50,080 nucleotides of DNA from CAYWKU01 sp964459325. Its GTDB lineage: Bacteria; RBG-13-61-14; CAYWKU01. A program made the position numbers and the translations under genes. Location: NCBI GenBank assembly GCA_964459325.1, contig CAYWKU010000025.1:1-50080 (forward strand), read 5' to 3'. Below the pieces are notes generated by a model that saw only the letters and a list, made by a program, of their open reading frames with translations, was not told the origin of the DNA and searched no databases. Positions 16,340-23,961 of this stretch are shown here, piece by piece. Position 1 is the stretch's first letter; each line of letters starts with the position of its first letter.

Positions 16340-16847
16340 TTTTCCTGGTTCCCCCGGACTCTTTCTTTTTGTACCTGTTTATAATGCTGCGAGCGCTTCT
16401 TGCGGTGAGCTTTCCGTGATTGGCGCCGTCGATGGTCATCACCGGCCCCAGCGCGCAAGCTCCCAGGCAGTTGACCGTGTCCAGGCTGAAGAGCTTGTCG
16501 GAGCTGGTGCTGCCGGGTTCGGTTTTGAGTTCGCGGGACAGCTCGTCCACGATACGCTGTGCGCCCCTCACGTGACAGGCGGTACCGGTACATACCACGC
16601 ATTCGTGCTTGCCGCGAGGTTCGAGGTAAAAAGCGCGGAAGAAGGTGGAAACCCGGTACATCCGGTTCATCGGGATGTCCAGACTTTTGCAGACTTCCTG
16701 CAGCGCCTCGCGCGGCAGGTACCGATATTTGGCCTGGATGTCCTGTAGTATGCCTATCAGGTCGCCCGGGTCTTTCTTGTGCGCTCGAACAATCTTTTTG
16801 ACGTTATCGCTGACGCTCCGGGAGGCCTGACTCTGAGCGGTAGCCAT
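16269..16847 (-). CDS. NuoE-like [2Fe-2S] subunit with a basic tail
   Basis: 192-aa thioredoxin-fold [2Fe-2S] subunit (NuoE/HydC type). The helical N-terminus contains GDLIGILQDIQAKYRYLP, and cluster ligands are in CTGTACHVRGA and NCLGACALGP. The last 25-30 residues are almost only Lys, Arg, Ser and Gly, encoded where the gene overlaps nuoF by 71 bases. Start ATG 16847, with AGGAGG 7 bases upstream, overlaps the porB stop (TGATG); an upstream TTG two codons earlier is less likely. Confidence 0.9.
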   Translation of the reverse strand: MATAQSQASRSVSDNVKKIVRAHKKDPGDLIGILQDIQAKYRYLPREALQEVCKSLDIPMNRMYRVSTFFRAFYLEPRGKHECVVCTGTACHVRGAQRIVDELSRELKTEPGSTSSDKLFSLDTVNCLGACALGPVMTIDGANHGKLTARSARSIINRYKKKESGGTRKNEAKKSSRSGKSKAKGTRKARSK

Positions 16848-17785
16848 CAGCAACCCTCCTTTTCACGGCGAAGCAATTCCCTGTAATCGGCCCGTATGCG
16901 CTTCTCGATTTTCTTAATTTCCTTTTCCGGAAGGTGAGCGAACCTGCGTTGCGGCTTATAGTAATCGGCAAGCGGCTTGAGCTTCTTCGGCTTTTCCGTC
17001 ACGGCGAGCTTGCCGTACTCGATTTCGTAGAGCGGGAAAACTCCCGTCTCCACGGCCAGCCGGGAAATTTGTATCGTCTGGCTCGGGTCCAGCCTCCATC
17101 CGGTGGGGCAGGGGCTGAAGACATGCACGTAAGCGGGCCCTTCGACTTCCTTGGCCTTGCGTATTTTTTCCACCATGTCGAAGTAATAAGCTATGGTGGC
17201 GGTGGCCACGTAGGGTATACCGTGAGCCGCGGCGATGGCGGGCATGTTTTTCTTCCAGGTATCCTGCCCGATGCTTTTTATGCCGGACGGGCTGGTGGTC
17301 GTGGTGCCTCCGTAGGGTGTGGAGCTGGACCTCTGAACGCCGGTGTTCATGTAAGCTTCGTTGTCCATGCATACATACACGAAGTCGTGCCAGCGCTCCA
17401 GAGCTCCCGACAGGGCCTGCAATCCTATGTCCGCGGTTCCCCCGTCCCCGGCCAGTGCCAGTATGGTGACGCGCTCGGACTCCGGGTATCGATTTTTCCG
17501 CTGCAACACCTTGATGCCCGATTCCATTCCTGCGGCCACGCTTGCCGCGGTTTCGAATGCCACGTGCATCCATGGCACCTCCCAACTGGTCTGGGGGTAG
17601 GTGCTGGAAAAGATTTCCACGCAGCCGGTGGCGTTGCTCACGATGGTGCGCGGCCCAAGGGCTTTCATCAGAAGCCTCAGGGCCACGGTGTGCCCGCATC
17701 CGGTGCATGCGCGGTGGCCCGGTGCGAAGTATTCCGCCTCGGGCAGCATTCTGGCTGCATAAACGTTCATGTTCATGTTCTTCAT
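16847..17785 (-). CDS. porB: Pyruvate-type 2-oxoacid:ferredoxin oxidoreductase, beta subunit
   Basis: TPP- and [4Fe-4S]-binding beta subunit (312 aa). It has CTGCGH near residue 26, the TPP motif GDGGTADIGLQ, and the pyruvate-type block GVQRSSSTPYGGTTTT. With the alpha, gamma and delta subunits it would convert pyruvate (or a close 2-oxoacid) and CoA to acyl-CoA, CO2 and reduced ferredoxin. It lies between porA and nuoE in a tightly packed operon (3 bp and a one-base overlap). Confidence 0.92.
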   Translation of the reverse strand: MKNMNMNVYAARMLPEAEYFAPGHRACTGCGHTVALRLLMKALGPRTIVSNATGCVEIFSSTYPQTSWEVPWMHVAFETAASVAAGMESGIKVLQRKNRYPESERVTILALAGDGGTADIGLQALSGALERWHDFVYVCMDNEAYMNTGVQRSSSTPYGGTTTTSPSGIKSIGQDTWKKNMPAIAAAHGIPYVATATIAYYFDMVEKIRKAKEVEGPAYVHVFSPCPTGWRLDPSQTIQISRLAVETGVFPLYEIEYGKLAVTEKPKKLKPLADYYKPQRRFAHLPEKEIKKIEKRIRADYRELLRREKEGC

Positions 17786-17788
17786 GGT

Positions 17789-18964
17789 CTATTCCCTCAA
17801 TCCGATGATTTCGTAGCGTGCAGGTTGTTCCGTTGCCGCCATTTCTTCGGCCCGGCTGGTCAGTTGCCGGAAGTCGTTGACCCTGACGTCACGCCCGGCA
17901 AGACCCAGCACGAAGTTGGCTATGTACGGAGCGTCGGGATAACCGTAAAAGACATCTTTTATTTCCCCGCAAAGCGGCCCGGCCGGAGCGCCGTAAGCTA
18001 TGGCCCTGTCGCACACGGCCACTACGCTGGCGCCGGAAAGCTCGCGCCTCAAATCTTCTTCCGGAAATGGCCGGAACAGCCTGAGATAGGCCAGCCCCAC
18101 CTTGCGGCCTTCGTTGCGCATGGCATCAACGGCCTGGCGGGCGTTGCCGGCGAGGCTGCCCATAATAACGATGACAAGCTCGGCGTCATCGGTTTTGTAA
18201 GTCTCGACGGCTTTGTAATGTCTTCCGAACCTTTTCCCGAACTCTTCCCACGCCTCGTCAATAATGGGGCGGGAGTTTACCAGCGCCTCTTCCTGGGCCT
18301 TCTTGGCTTCGGTGTACATGCCGGGAGTGCTGGCGGGGCCCATGGTGACCGGCTTGCGGGGATTCAACCGAATCATCGGCTCGAACGGCGGCAGATAATC
18401 CCCCAGCTCCTCGGCTTCTATAATTTCCACCGGCTCGATGACGTGGGTGAGGAAGAACCCGTCCAGATTGACCATAACGGGGAGCAACACGTCCTTGTTT
18501 TCGGCCACCCGGTAGGCCATGAAGATGTGGTCGTGAGTAGACTGGCCGTCCTCGACGAAGTACATTATCCATCCGGTGTCGCGGTTGGCCATTATATCGG
18601 TGTGGTCACCCCATATGCTAAGGGGGGCCGCCAGTGAGCGGTTGGCCACCGCCATTACGACGGGAAGGCGCAGGCCGCTGGTGGCGTGGACGATTTCGCT
18701 CATAAGCTGCAGCCCCTGGCTGGCGGTGGAGGTGAAAGTCCGTGCGCCTACTGCGGCGGCGCCGGTGCAGGCGGCCATTGCCGAATGCTCGCTCTCCACC
18801 CTTATGAACTCGGCGTCCAGGTCGCCGTCGGCGACCATCTGGCTGAGCTCTTCCACTATGTGGGTCTGAGGCGTTATGGGGTAGGCGCTTACCACGTCCA
18901 CGTTGCAGGCCTTAACCGCCTCACTGACCATAAGGCTGACTTCTATACCGACGCGCTTACCCAT
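17789..18964 (-). CDS. porA: 2-oxoacid:ferredoxin oxidoreductase, alpha subunit
   Basis: 391-aa alpha subunit carrying the pyrimidine-binding domain of the TPP enzyme. Family blocks: AVKACNVDVVSAYPITPQTHIVEELS, SEHSAMAACTGAAAVGARTFTSTASQGL, and a C-terminal domain with RLFRPFPEEDL and DRAIAYGAPAGPL. ATG 18964 overlaps the porD stop (TGATG) and has GGAGG upstream; a GTG one codon earlier is possible. Essential partner of porB. Confidence 0.93.
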   Translation of the reverse strand: MGKRVGIEVSLMVSEAVKACNVDVVSAYPITPQTHIVEELSQMVADGDLDAEFIRVESEHSAMAACTGAAAVGARTFTSTASQGLQLMSEIVHATSGLRLPVVMAVANRSLAAPLSIWGDHTDIMANRDTGWIMYFVEDGQSTHDHIFMAYRVAENKDVLLPVMVNLDGFFLTHVIEPVEIIEAEELGDYLPPFEPMIRLNPRKPVTMGPASTPGMYTEAKKAQEEALVNSRPIIDEAWEEFGKRFGRHYKAVETYKTDDAELVIVIMGSLAGNARQAVDAMRNEGRKVGLAYLRLFRPFPEEDLRRELSGASVVAVCDRAIAYGAPAGPLCGEIKDVFYGYPDAPYIANFVLGLAGRDVRVNDFRQLTSRAEEMAATEQPARYEIIGLRE

Positions 18965-19257
18965 CACTCGCTAACCTCCTCCATGGTGATGGCCCCGGTC
19001 GGGCACTCGCGGGCGCAGATGCCGCACCCCTTGCAGTAAAAGGTGTTGACGTCGTAGGCGCCGGTGCGCCGGTCCCTGAACCTGGCCATATCCGGGCAAA
19101 CCACCCAGCACACGCCGCATCGGGCGCATTTTTCCGCCACGGTCACCGGAATCATACTCTTCCAGTCTCCCGTTTCGTACCGGCGGGTGCTGCCCGGCTC
19201 GTCTATGATGCATGCGATATTAAGCTCTTTCCAACCGGGTTTATCACTCAGTGCCAC
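18964..19257 (-). CDS. porD: 2-oxoacid:ferredoxin oxidoreductase, delta (ferredoxin) subunit
   Basis: 97-aa two-[4Fe-4S] ferredoxin subunit with CARCGVCWVVCP and CKGCGICARECPTG. It relays electrons out of the TPP/[4Fe-4S] core. GTG start at 19257 with GGAGC upstream; placed between porC and porA. Confidence 0.92.
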   Translation of the reverse strand: MALSDKPGWKELNIACIIDEPGSTRRYETGDWKSMIPVTVAEKCARCGVCWVVCPDMARFRDRRTGAYDVNTFYCKGCGICARECPTGAITMEEVSE

Positions 19258-19260
19258 GGC

Positions 19261-19821
19261 TTATGCTCCCTCCGTAATTTTGGTCGCCTTGTAGGCGGCG
19301 TTCATTGCGTCGATGTTGCGGGCGGCGATTTTTCCGAAACGATTTTCCAGCGGGCCCACCAGGTCGCTTGGGTCCATCACACCGGTTGTTTTAAGCAATG
19401 CTCCCAGCATGGTGGTGTTTGTAATGGGCCTGCCGATTTTCTCGCGGGCTATTTTGGTGGCGTCCACCACGGCAATTTTTATGCCGCCGTTTATGTCCAA
19501 CTGTTTTTTAATTTGATTGGGGGATTTGTTGGAGTTGACGATGATAGCCCCTCCGGCTTTCAACCCGGCGGCCACGGGTACCGAGCCCAGGAGGGAGGGG
19601 TCGAGAACAACCACCACGTCCGGCTCCAGGATTTCCTGCCTCATAAGGATTGGCTCGTCGTTGATGCGGGTGAAGGCCAGAACCGGCGCGCCGCGGCGTT
19701 CGGCGCCGAAAGCGGGCATCGCCTGGGCGAATCTGCCCTTTTCTATCGCCGCCACCGCCAGCATCTCCGCGCTGGTAACCGCGCCCTGACCACCTCTACC
19801 GTGGAAGCGAATTTCAATCAT
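19261..19821 (-). CDS. porC: 2-oxoacid:ferredoxin oxidoreductase, gamma subunit
   Basis: 186-aa gamma subunit: [18 protein letters not shown] at the start, then [17 protein letters not shown], both hallmarks of PorC. First gene of the seven-gene operon porC-D-A-B-nuoE-nuoF-nuoG-like, with a good promoter 34 bases upstream and GGAG before the ATG. Confidence 0.93.
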
Positions 19822-19854
19822 CTTAAACTCCTGCGGATGAATTACAAAATGTTG

Positions 19855-19882
19855 AGTATAACACGCTTTCCCGGGAATTCAA
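19855..19882 (-). promoter_or_regulatory. Promoter of the por-nuo operon
   Basis: On the minus strand: TTGAAT (19882-19877), 16-bp spacer, TATACT (19860-19855), with an extended -10 TG. The spacer and -35 edge include the 10-bp palindrome TTCCCGGGAA (19868-19877), a possible operator. Confidence 0.65.
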
Positions 19883-19899
19883 GGGGGGGCATGAAAAGC

Positions 19900-20048
19900 G
19901 CTGCCTGCCGGCAGCAGATACGGGCCACCCTCACCGTTGACGGACAGGGTGGCCGTTGTACGTCGGGGGTTGCGCAAGCACCAAGAAATTCTTTCCGGGA
20001 CATTCAGCTCCCGTGAGCTTCGCTCACCCACACAACAAGTTGTGTGGG
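19900..20048. repeat. Cluster of hairpins between por and galU
   Basis: Four separate dyads lie in 150 bp: GCTGCC/GGCAGC (19900-19915), GGCCACCCT/AGGGTGGCC (19923-19954), GTGAGC/GCTCAC (20013-20027) and 10-bp arms CCCACACAAC/GTTGTGTGGG (20027-20048). A 12-mer (TTTCCGGGACAT, 19992-20003) matches the terminal repeat of the MITE at 23714-23958. Probably a decayed repeat element. The remaining bases of this gap hold no gene. Confidence 0.5.
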
Positions 20049-20133
20049 CTATCTTTAGGACCCGGACGGGCTATCCCGCCGAGGTGGGGCATCCTGCCTC
20101 CTTCGCCTCCGGTTGATGCTCGTGTGTGGGTTT

Positions 20134-20148
20134 GTTACTTTAAGTAAC
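20134..20148. promoter_or_regulatory. Inverted repeat abutting the galU start
   Basis: GTTACTT, one base, AAGTAAC: a perfect 7+1+7 dyad ending two bases before the galU ATG, at the place where a ribosome site would be expected. It could be an operator or a hairpin limiting initiation. Confidence 0.4.
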
Positions 20149-20149
20149 C

Positions 20150-21028
20150 ATGAAGAAGGTGAGGAAAGCGGTTATTCCGGCCGCCGGGTGGGGGACGCGC
20201 ACCCTGCCCGCGTCCAAGGCCATACCCAAGGAGATGATAACGGTCGTGGACCGCCCCAGCATTCAGTGGGTGGTGGAGGAGGCCGCCGAGGCTGGCATCG
20301 AGCAGTTGATACTGGTCACCGGCCGCGGCAAAGGCCCGGTCGAAGACCATTTCGACCTGCATTTCGAGCTGGACGCCATCCTGCGCAAGAAGGGCAAGGA
20401 CGGGGTTGCCGACAAGCTCGAGGAGCTGGGCAGGATGGTGGAAGTAATCTCCGTGCGCCAGAAGCAGGCCCTCGGGCTGGGTCACGCCATCGGCGCCGCA
20501 AAGGGTGTGGTGGGGGATGAGCCGTTCGCGGTGATGTTGCCCGACGACCTTTTCGATTGCGACCCGCCGGGCATCAGGCAGCTTATGAACGCTTCCGGGG
20601 AGTTCGATGCGCCGTCGGTGGCGCTTTTGTACGTCCCGGACGACAAGGTGAACCTGTACGGCATGGTGCACTACGAAACCATCCGGGAGGGCATCTACAA
20701 GATATGGGACATGGTGGAAAAGCCGCCCATCGGCCAAAGCCCATCAAACTGGTCGATAGTGGGGCGTTACGTGTTTCCGCCGGAGATTTTCGACATCATC
20801 GAGGAAACTCCGCCGGGGGTGGGCGGGGAGATTCAGATAACAGACGCCATAAGCAAGCTGGCGGAGCAAAGGCTGGTGCTCGGAGTGTGTACCACCGGCA
20901 CGCGGGTGGACGTGGGGAACTTCCCCGGCTACGTCGAGGCGTTTTTGCATTACGCAATGAAAAATCCCGAATATGCGCAAATAATCAGAAACTTTGTAAA
21001 GGAGAGGAAGGATGAGTTCTCTGGATAA
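20150..21028 (+). CDS. galU: UTP-glucose-1-phosphate uridylyltransferase
   Basis: Makes UDP-glucose for envelope polysaccharides and glycogen-type polymers. At 292 aa it has the nucleotidyltransferase signature AVIPAAGWGTRTLPASKAIPKEM (here continued by PSIQWVVEEA), the VMLPDDLFD metal site, and VEKPP in the later part. The ATG lacks a Shine-Dalgarno sequence because an inverted repeat lies there. Its 3' end overlaps the epimerase gene by 17 bases. Confidence 0.93.
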   Translation: MKKVRKAVIPAAGWGTRTLPASKAIPKEMITVVDRPSIQWVVEEAAEAGIEQLILVTGRGKGPVEDHFDLHFELDAILRKKGKDGVADKLEELGRMVEVISVRQKQALGLGHAIGAAKGVVGDEPFAVMLPDDLFDCDPPGIRQLMNASGEFDAPSVALLYVPDDKVNLYGMVHYETIREGIYKIWDMVEKPPIGQSPSNWSIVGRYVFPPEIFDIIEETPPGVGGEIQITDAISKLAEQRLVLGVCTTGTRVDVGNFPGYVEAFLHYAMKNPEYAQIIRNFVKERKDEFSG

Positions 21029-21419
21029 AGCGGTTGTAGACCACATAGGCATCGCGGTAAAGGATTTGGACGAGGCCATTTCGCTTTGGAAGGACAAGAT
21101 AGGCCTGCCGTACGACGGGGTGGAGGAAGTTCCGGGAGTCAAGGTGGCCTTCTTTCCGCTTGGTGAGTCGAGCATCGAGTTGGTGGCGGCCACCGAGCCG
21201 GAGGGCGGGGTGGCGAAGTTCGTCGAGAAGACCGGCGGCGGCGTGCACCACATCTGCCTGAAAGTGCCGGACATCAAGGCGGCGCTGGCCGAGTTGAAGG
21301 AGAAGGGCGCTCGCCTGATAGATGAAGAGCCCCGCGAGGGCGCTCACGGCAAGCTGGTGGCCTTCATTCATCCCAAAACCACCGGCGGCGTGCTGCTGGA
21401 GTTGTCGCAGGAGCAGTAA
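21012..21419 (+). CDS. mce: Methylmalonyl-CoA epimerase
   Basis: Glyoxalase/VOC-fold enzyme (135 aa) interconverting (R)- and (S)-methylmalonyl-CoA in propionate metabolism. Metal ligands of the family are visible: His11 (DHIGIAV), His80 (GGGVHHICL), Glu130 (GVLLEL), with SSIELV around residue 56. Starts inside galU, with GGAGAGGAAGG as ribosome site. No methylmalonyl-CoA mutase is in the window. Confidence 0.9.
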   Translation: MSSLDKAVVDHIGIAVKDLDEAISLWKDKIGLPYDGVEEVPGVKVAFFPLGESSIELVAATEPEGGVAKFVEKTGGGVHHICLKVPDIKAALAELKEKGARLIDEEPREGAHGKLVAFIHPKTTGGVLLELSQEQ

Positions 21420-21456
21420 TAACTATCGTGACCGGAAATAAGGAGGTACCTGAGAT

Positions 21457-22038
21457 ATGGCTCCGGAAATATTGGCGATTTGCGGAAGCCCCAGAAAGGG
21501 CGGTAACACCGAAACGCTGGCTAAGACCGCTTTGGAAGCTGCAGAAGCCGAAGGCGCCGGGACGAAATTCATCAGCTTGCGCGGCAAAAAGCTGAAGGGC
21601 TGCATCGCATGCTTCAAGTGCGCGGAAAAAAAGGATGAAAAATGCCACGGCACTCAGGATGACTTCGGCGAAATATACGAAGAGATTAAAAAGGCCGACG
21701 GGTTGATACTGGCCTCGCCGGTTTACTTCGCCGGGCCGTGCTCCGAAATCAAAGCCGTTATTGACCGGTCGGGGCTGGTAAGCAAGGTCAACGGAAATCT
21801 CCTGGCCGGTAAGGCCGGGGGGCCGATAGCCGCCGCCCGGCGGGCCGGCGCGGTTAATACTTACACCCAACTGGCTCTGTTTTATCCCATCAACGGCCTG
21901 ATACTGGTCGGAAGTACCTATTGGAACGTCGGTTTCGGCATGGAACCCGGCGAATCCAAAGGGGATGATGAAGGCGTCGAGACAATGAAGAACTTCGGCG
22001 CCAACCTGGCGAAATTGCTGATAAAACTATCGTCGTGA
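21457..22038 (+). CDS. Iron-sulfur flavoprotein (flavodoxin-like NADPH-dependent FMN reductase family)
   Basis: 193-aa flavodoxin-fold protein: GSPRKGGNTE (10-19) binds FMN phosphate, and Cys 49, 52, 55 and 63 give the compact C-x2-C-x2-C-x7-C motif of archaeal-type iron-sulfur flavoproteins, which hold a [4Fe-4S] cluster next to FMN and help reduce oxygen or peroxide in anaerobes. The SPVYFAGPCSEIKAVIDRS block also fits. AAGGAGGT precedes the ATG. Substrate unknown. Confidence 0.85.
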   Translation: MAPEILAICGSPRKGGNTETLAKTALEAAEAEGAGTKFISLRGKKLKGCIACFKCAEKKDEKCHGTQDDFGEIYEEIKKADGLILASPVYFAGPCSEIKAVIDRSGLVSKVNGNLLAGKAGGPIAAARRAGAVNTYTQLALFYPINGLILVGSTYWNVGFGMEPGESKGDDEGVETMKNFGANLAKLLIKLSS

Positions 22039-22081
22039 CGGGAATCCGGCGTGTGCCGGAGAAAGGGAACGGTGGCCCGCG

Positions 22082-22528
22082 ATGAAAGGCTTTGACCGTA
22101 TATTGGTGGGCATGGATTTTTCGCTGGCTTCCGAGCGGGCGATGAATACGGCCCAGTCCATGCTCTCTTCCAGCGGCATAATTTACTTCCTTCACGTCAC
22201 CCCCGATATCGCCGGCGCATCGAAGGATTACCTGAAGGATTCCGGCGTCAAGGAGCTTCAGCAGAAAATGGCGAAAGAAGCCATGAACCGGCTGACTTCG
22301 CATGTCAAAAAGAGCCTGCCGAAGGGTATCAAGTATGAATGTGTAACCGCTGCGGGAGACCCCGCCACTGAGATAATCAAGGCTTCCCGGGCCAAGGGAG
22401 TCCAGATAGTCCTTCTCGGGATACACGGTGAAACCCGCTCCGATTTGTCCAAGCTCGGCAGCACCGTGGACAAGGTGGTTCGAGAAAGCCACTGCCCGGT
22501 GCTGGTGGTACCCACGGAAAGGGTCTGA
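22082..22528 (+). CDS. Universal stress protein, UspA family
   Basis: 148 aa, single Usp domain: RILVGMDFS at the start and the ATP-binding pattern G-x2-G-x9-G-S (GIHGETRSDLSKLGS) followed by CPVLVVP. So it belongs to the ATP-binding class. It overlaps the next membrane protein by one base (TGATG), so the two are coupled. Confidence 0.9.
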   Translation: MKGFDRILVGMDFSLASERAMNTAQSMLSSSGIIYFLHVTPDIAGASKDYLKDSGVKELQQKMAKEAMNRLTSHVKKSLPKGIKYECVTAAGDPATEIIKASRAKGVQIVLLGIHGETRSDLSKLGSTVDKVVRESHCPVLVVPTERV

Positions 22529-23271
22529 TGCTTTGGCAGAAACGAAGCGTCAGGGCCCGGTTCGGGCGCCTTTCGGTCGAAACCGTTCTCAGCTGGTTCA
22601 TGAAGCTGAGCTTCGTGGCCATCATACCATACCTGATTATTGAGGGACACGATTACCTTGAGGCGGGCAAGGTCGAGCTGGCGCGGGACAGCTTTGTTTC
22701 GGCAGGCGGAGCCTTCCTGGCGCTGCTCATAAGCCTTGCGCCCAGTTACCTGTCCCGCAGCGCTCAGATAACCCTGCCGTGGGAAGTGGATTTCATAATA
22801 ACCCTGGTGCTTTACCTTCACGTGGCCGTGGGCAGCGCCATGGGGTTCTATCACAAGGAGCTTATAATTCCCTACGATAAGTTCCTTCATTTTCTGAGCA
22901 CGGCGATGATATCGTTGCTGGCCTTCATGTTCGTGTTCACACTTTACTACACGCGCAGGTTGAGGCTGAGTTTCCTTTTCATGGTGGTTTTCATCATCCT
23001 GACGGCGCTGGGACTGGGGGCATTCTGGGAAATCCTCGAATACGGCCTGGATAAAATCGCGGGCACCAAAGCTCAACTGGACCTCGACGACACCATGACC
23101 GACCTGATACTCGATTTCCTGGGCGGGGTGATAGTGGCCATAGGGGGCACAATCTATGCCCGCCGAGCCAAGCCGCGGCACCAGAGGCGTATCGCCATGC
23201 CGATGGCGCAACTGCTGGGGTATCTCCCCGTCGGGGGCTCAAGGGGCGGGGAAAGCGAATCCGGCGAATAG
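22528..23271 (+). CDS. Multi-pass membrane protein (DUF2238/YjdF-like)
   Basis: 247 aa with five or six hydrophobic segments (about 25-40, 58-75, 87-105, 118-140, 148-168, 190-208). Conserved-looking polar motifs sit between them: YDKFLHF, GAFWEILEYGLD and DDTMTDLILDFLGG, the pattern of the DUF2238 (YjdF-like) membrane family, function unknown. Basic C-terminal tail. Coupled to the upstream UspA gene, so possibly stress-related. Confidence 0.7.
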   Translation: MLWQKRSVRARFGRLSVETVLSWFMKLSFVAIIPYLIIEGHDYLEAGKVELARDSFVSAGGAFLALLISLAPSYLSRSAQITLPWEVDFIITLVLYLHVAVGSAMGFYHKELIIPYDKFLHFLSTAMISLLAFMFVFTLYYTRRLRLSFLFMVVFIILTALGLGAFWEILEYGLDKIAGTKAQLDLDDTMTDLILDFLGGVIVAIGGTIYARRAKPRHQRRIAMPMAQLLGYLPVGGSRGGESESGE

Positions 23272-23309
23272 AGTGACAATCCCGAAAGAACAGAGGAAAT
23301 TACATCACT

Positions 23310-23714
23310 ATGGATAACCCCGGTTCAAAAAAGAGGCCGAATGTCTTCAGGCGTATTAAAGTTGCATATTACAAGCACATAAGCGACCGGCGCCGCTACC
23401 TTCGGAGACCGTTGAGGGTGAAAGTGACCGAAAAGGTAAGCGGACTGTTCGAGCATTTCAGCTCCACCAACATCTCCGCCGGGGGAATGTTCCTGAAGAC
23501 CGAGCGGGCTCACCCGATTAATTCGTTGCTGGAGCTGGAGTTCAGCCTGCCCGGCCGGGAGGGTGTAATTTCGGCTTCGGCAAGGGTTGTCAGGACGGTG
23601 CCGCCGGGCAATCGGGGCGGCTACGACCCGGGCATGGGGGTCGAGTTTACCGACATCGGCGCTGAAGACGCGGAGTCAATCAGAGAATTCGTCAGGGAAC
23701 CGGGAGTTTATTAG
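23310..23714 (+). CDS. PilZ domain protein
   Basis: 134-aa stand-alone PilZ protein. The c-di-GMP-binding motifs are both visible: RRYLRRPLRV (RxxxR, about residues 28-37) and NISAGG (about 54-59). Probably a cyclic-di-GMP receptor for surface or motility control. Its TAG stop shares its last base with the left end of the MITE. Confidence 0.85.
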   Translation: MDNPGSKKRPNVFRRIKVAYYKHISDRRRYLRRPLRVKVTEKVSGLFEHFSSTNISAGGMFLKTERAHPINSLLELEFSLPGREGVISASARVVRTVPPGNRGGYDPGMGVEFTDIGAEDAESIREFVREPGVY

Positions 23715-23958
23715 TGTTGTGTCCCGGAAACAGGTTAGATAATTGTTCAGCCCGACCCTTCGAGCCATACGGCCTGAGAAGGACAGTTGGCCGATTTCCT
23801 GAGGAGTTCCGATGAAATCGGAACGTCTCGAAGGGCGGCCAATTCCGCGTCCTTCGAGATGTCGTCCCTTCGGAACTCCTCCTCAGGAAAGCGGAATTGA
23901 CTGGACAACCACCCATAGTTCAGTGCATTGAACCCAATTTATTTCCGGGACATAACAC
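23714..23958. mobile_element. 245-bp foldback MITE with 17-bp terminal inverted repeats
   Basis: Left end 23714-23730 (GTGTTGTGTCCCGGAAA) and right end 23942-23958 (TTTCCGGGACATAACAC) are inverted repeats with one mismatch. The interior is itself highly palindromic: TTTCCTGAGGAG/CTCCTCAGGAAA, GTTCCGAT/ATCGGAAC at 23806-23824 and CTCGAAGG/CCTTCGAG. It has no coding capacity and fills the whole space between two convergent stop codons. I see no clear target duplication. Confidence 0.75.
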
Positions 23959-23961
23959 GAG

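Noticed and set aside
16934..18637. 567-codon plus-strand open frame opposite porB and porA
   Set aside because: Pure shadow of GC-rich minus-strand genes; no ribosome site, composition rich in Gly/His/Arg typical of antisense frames.
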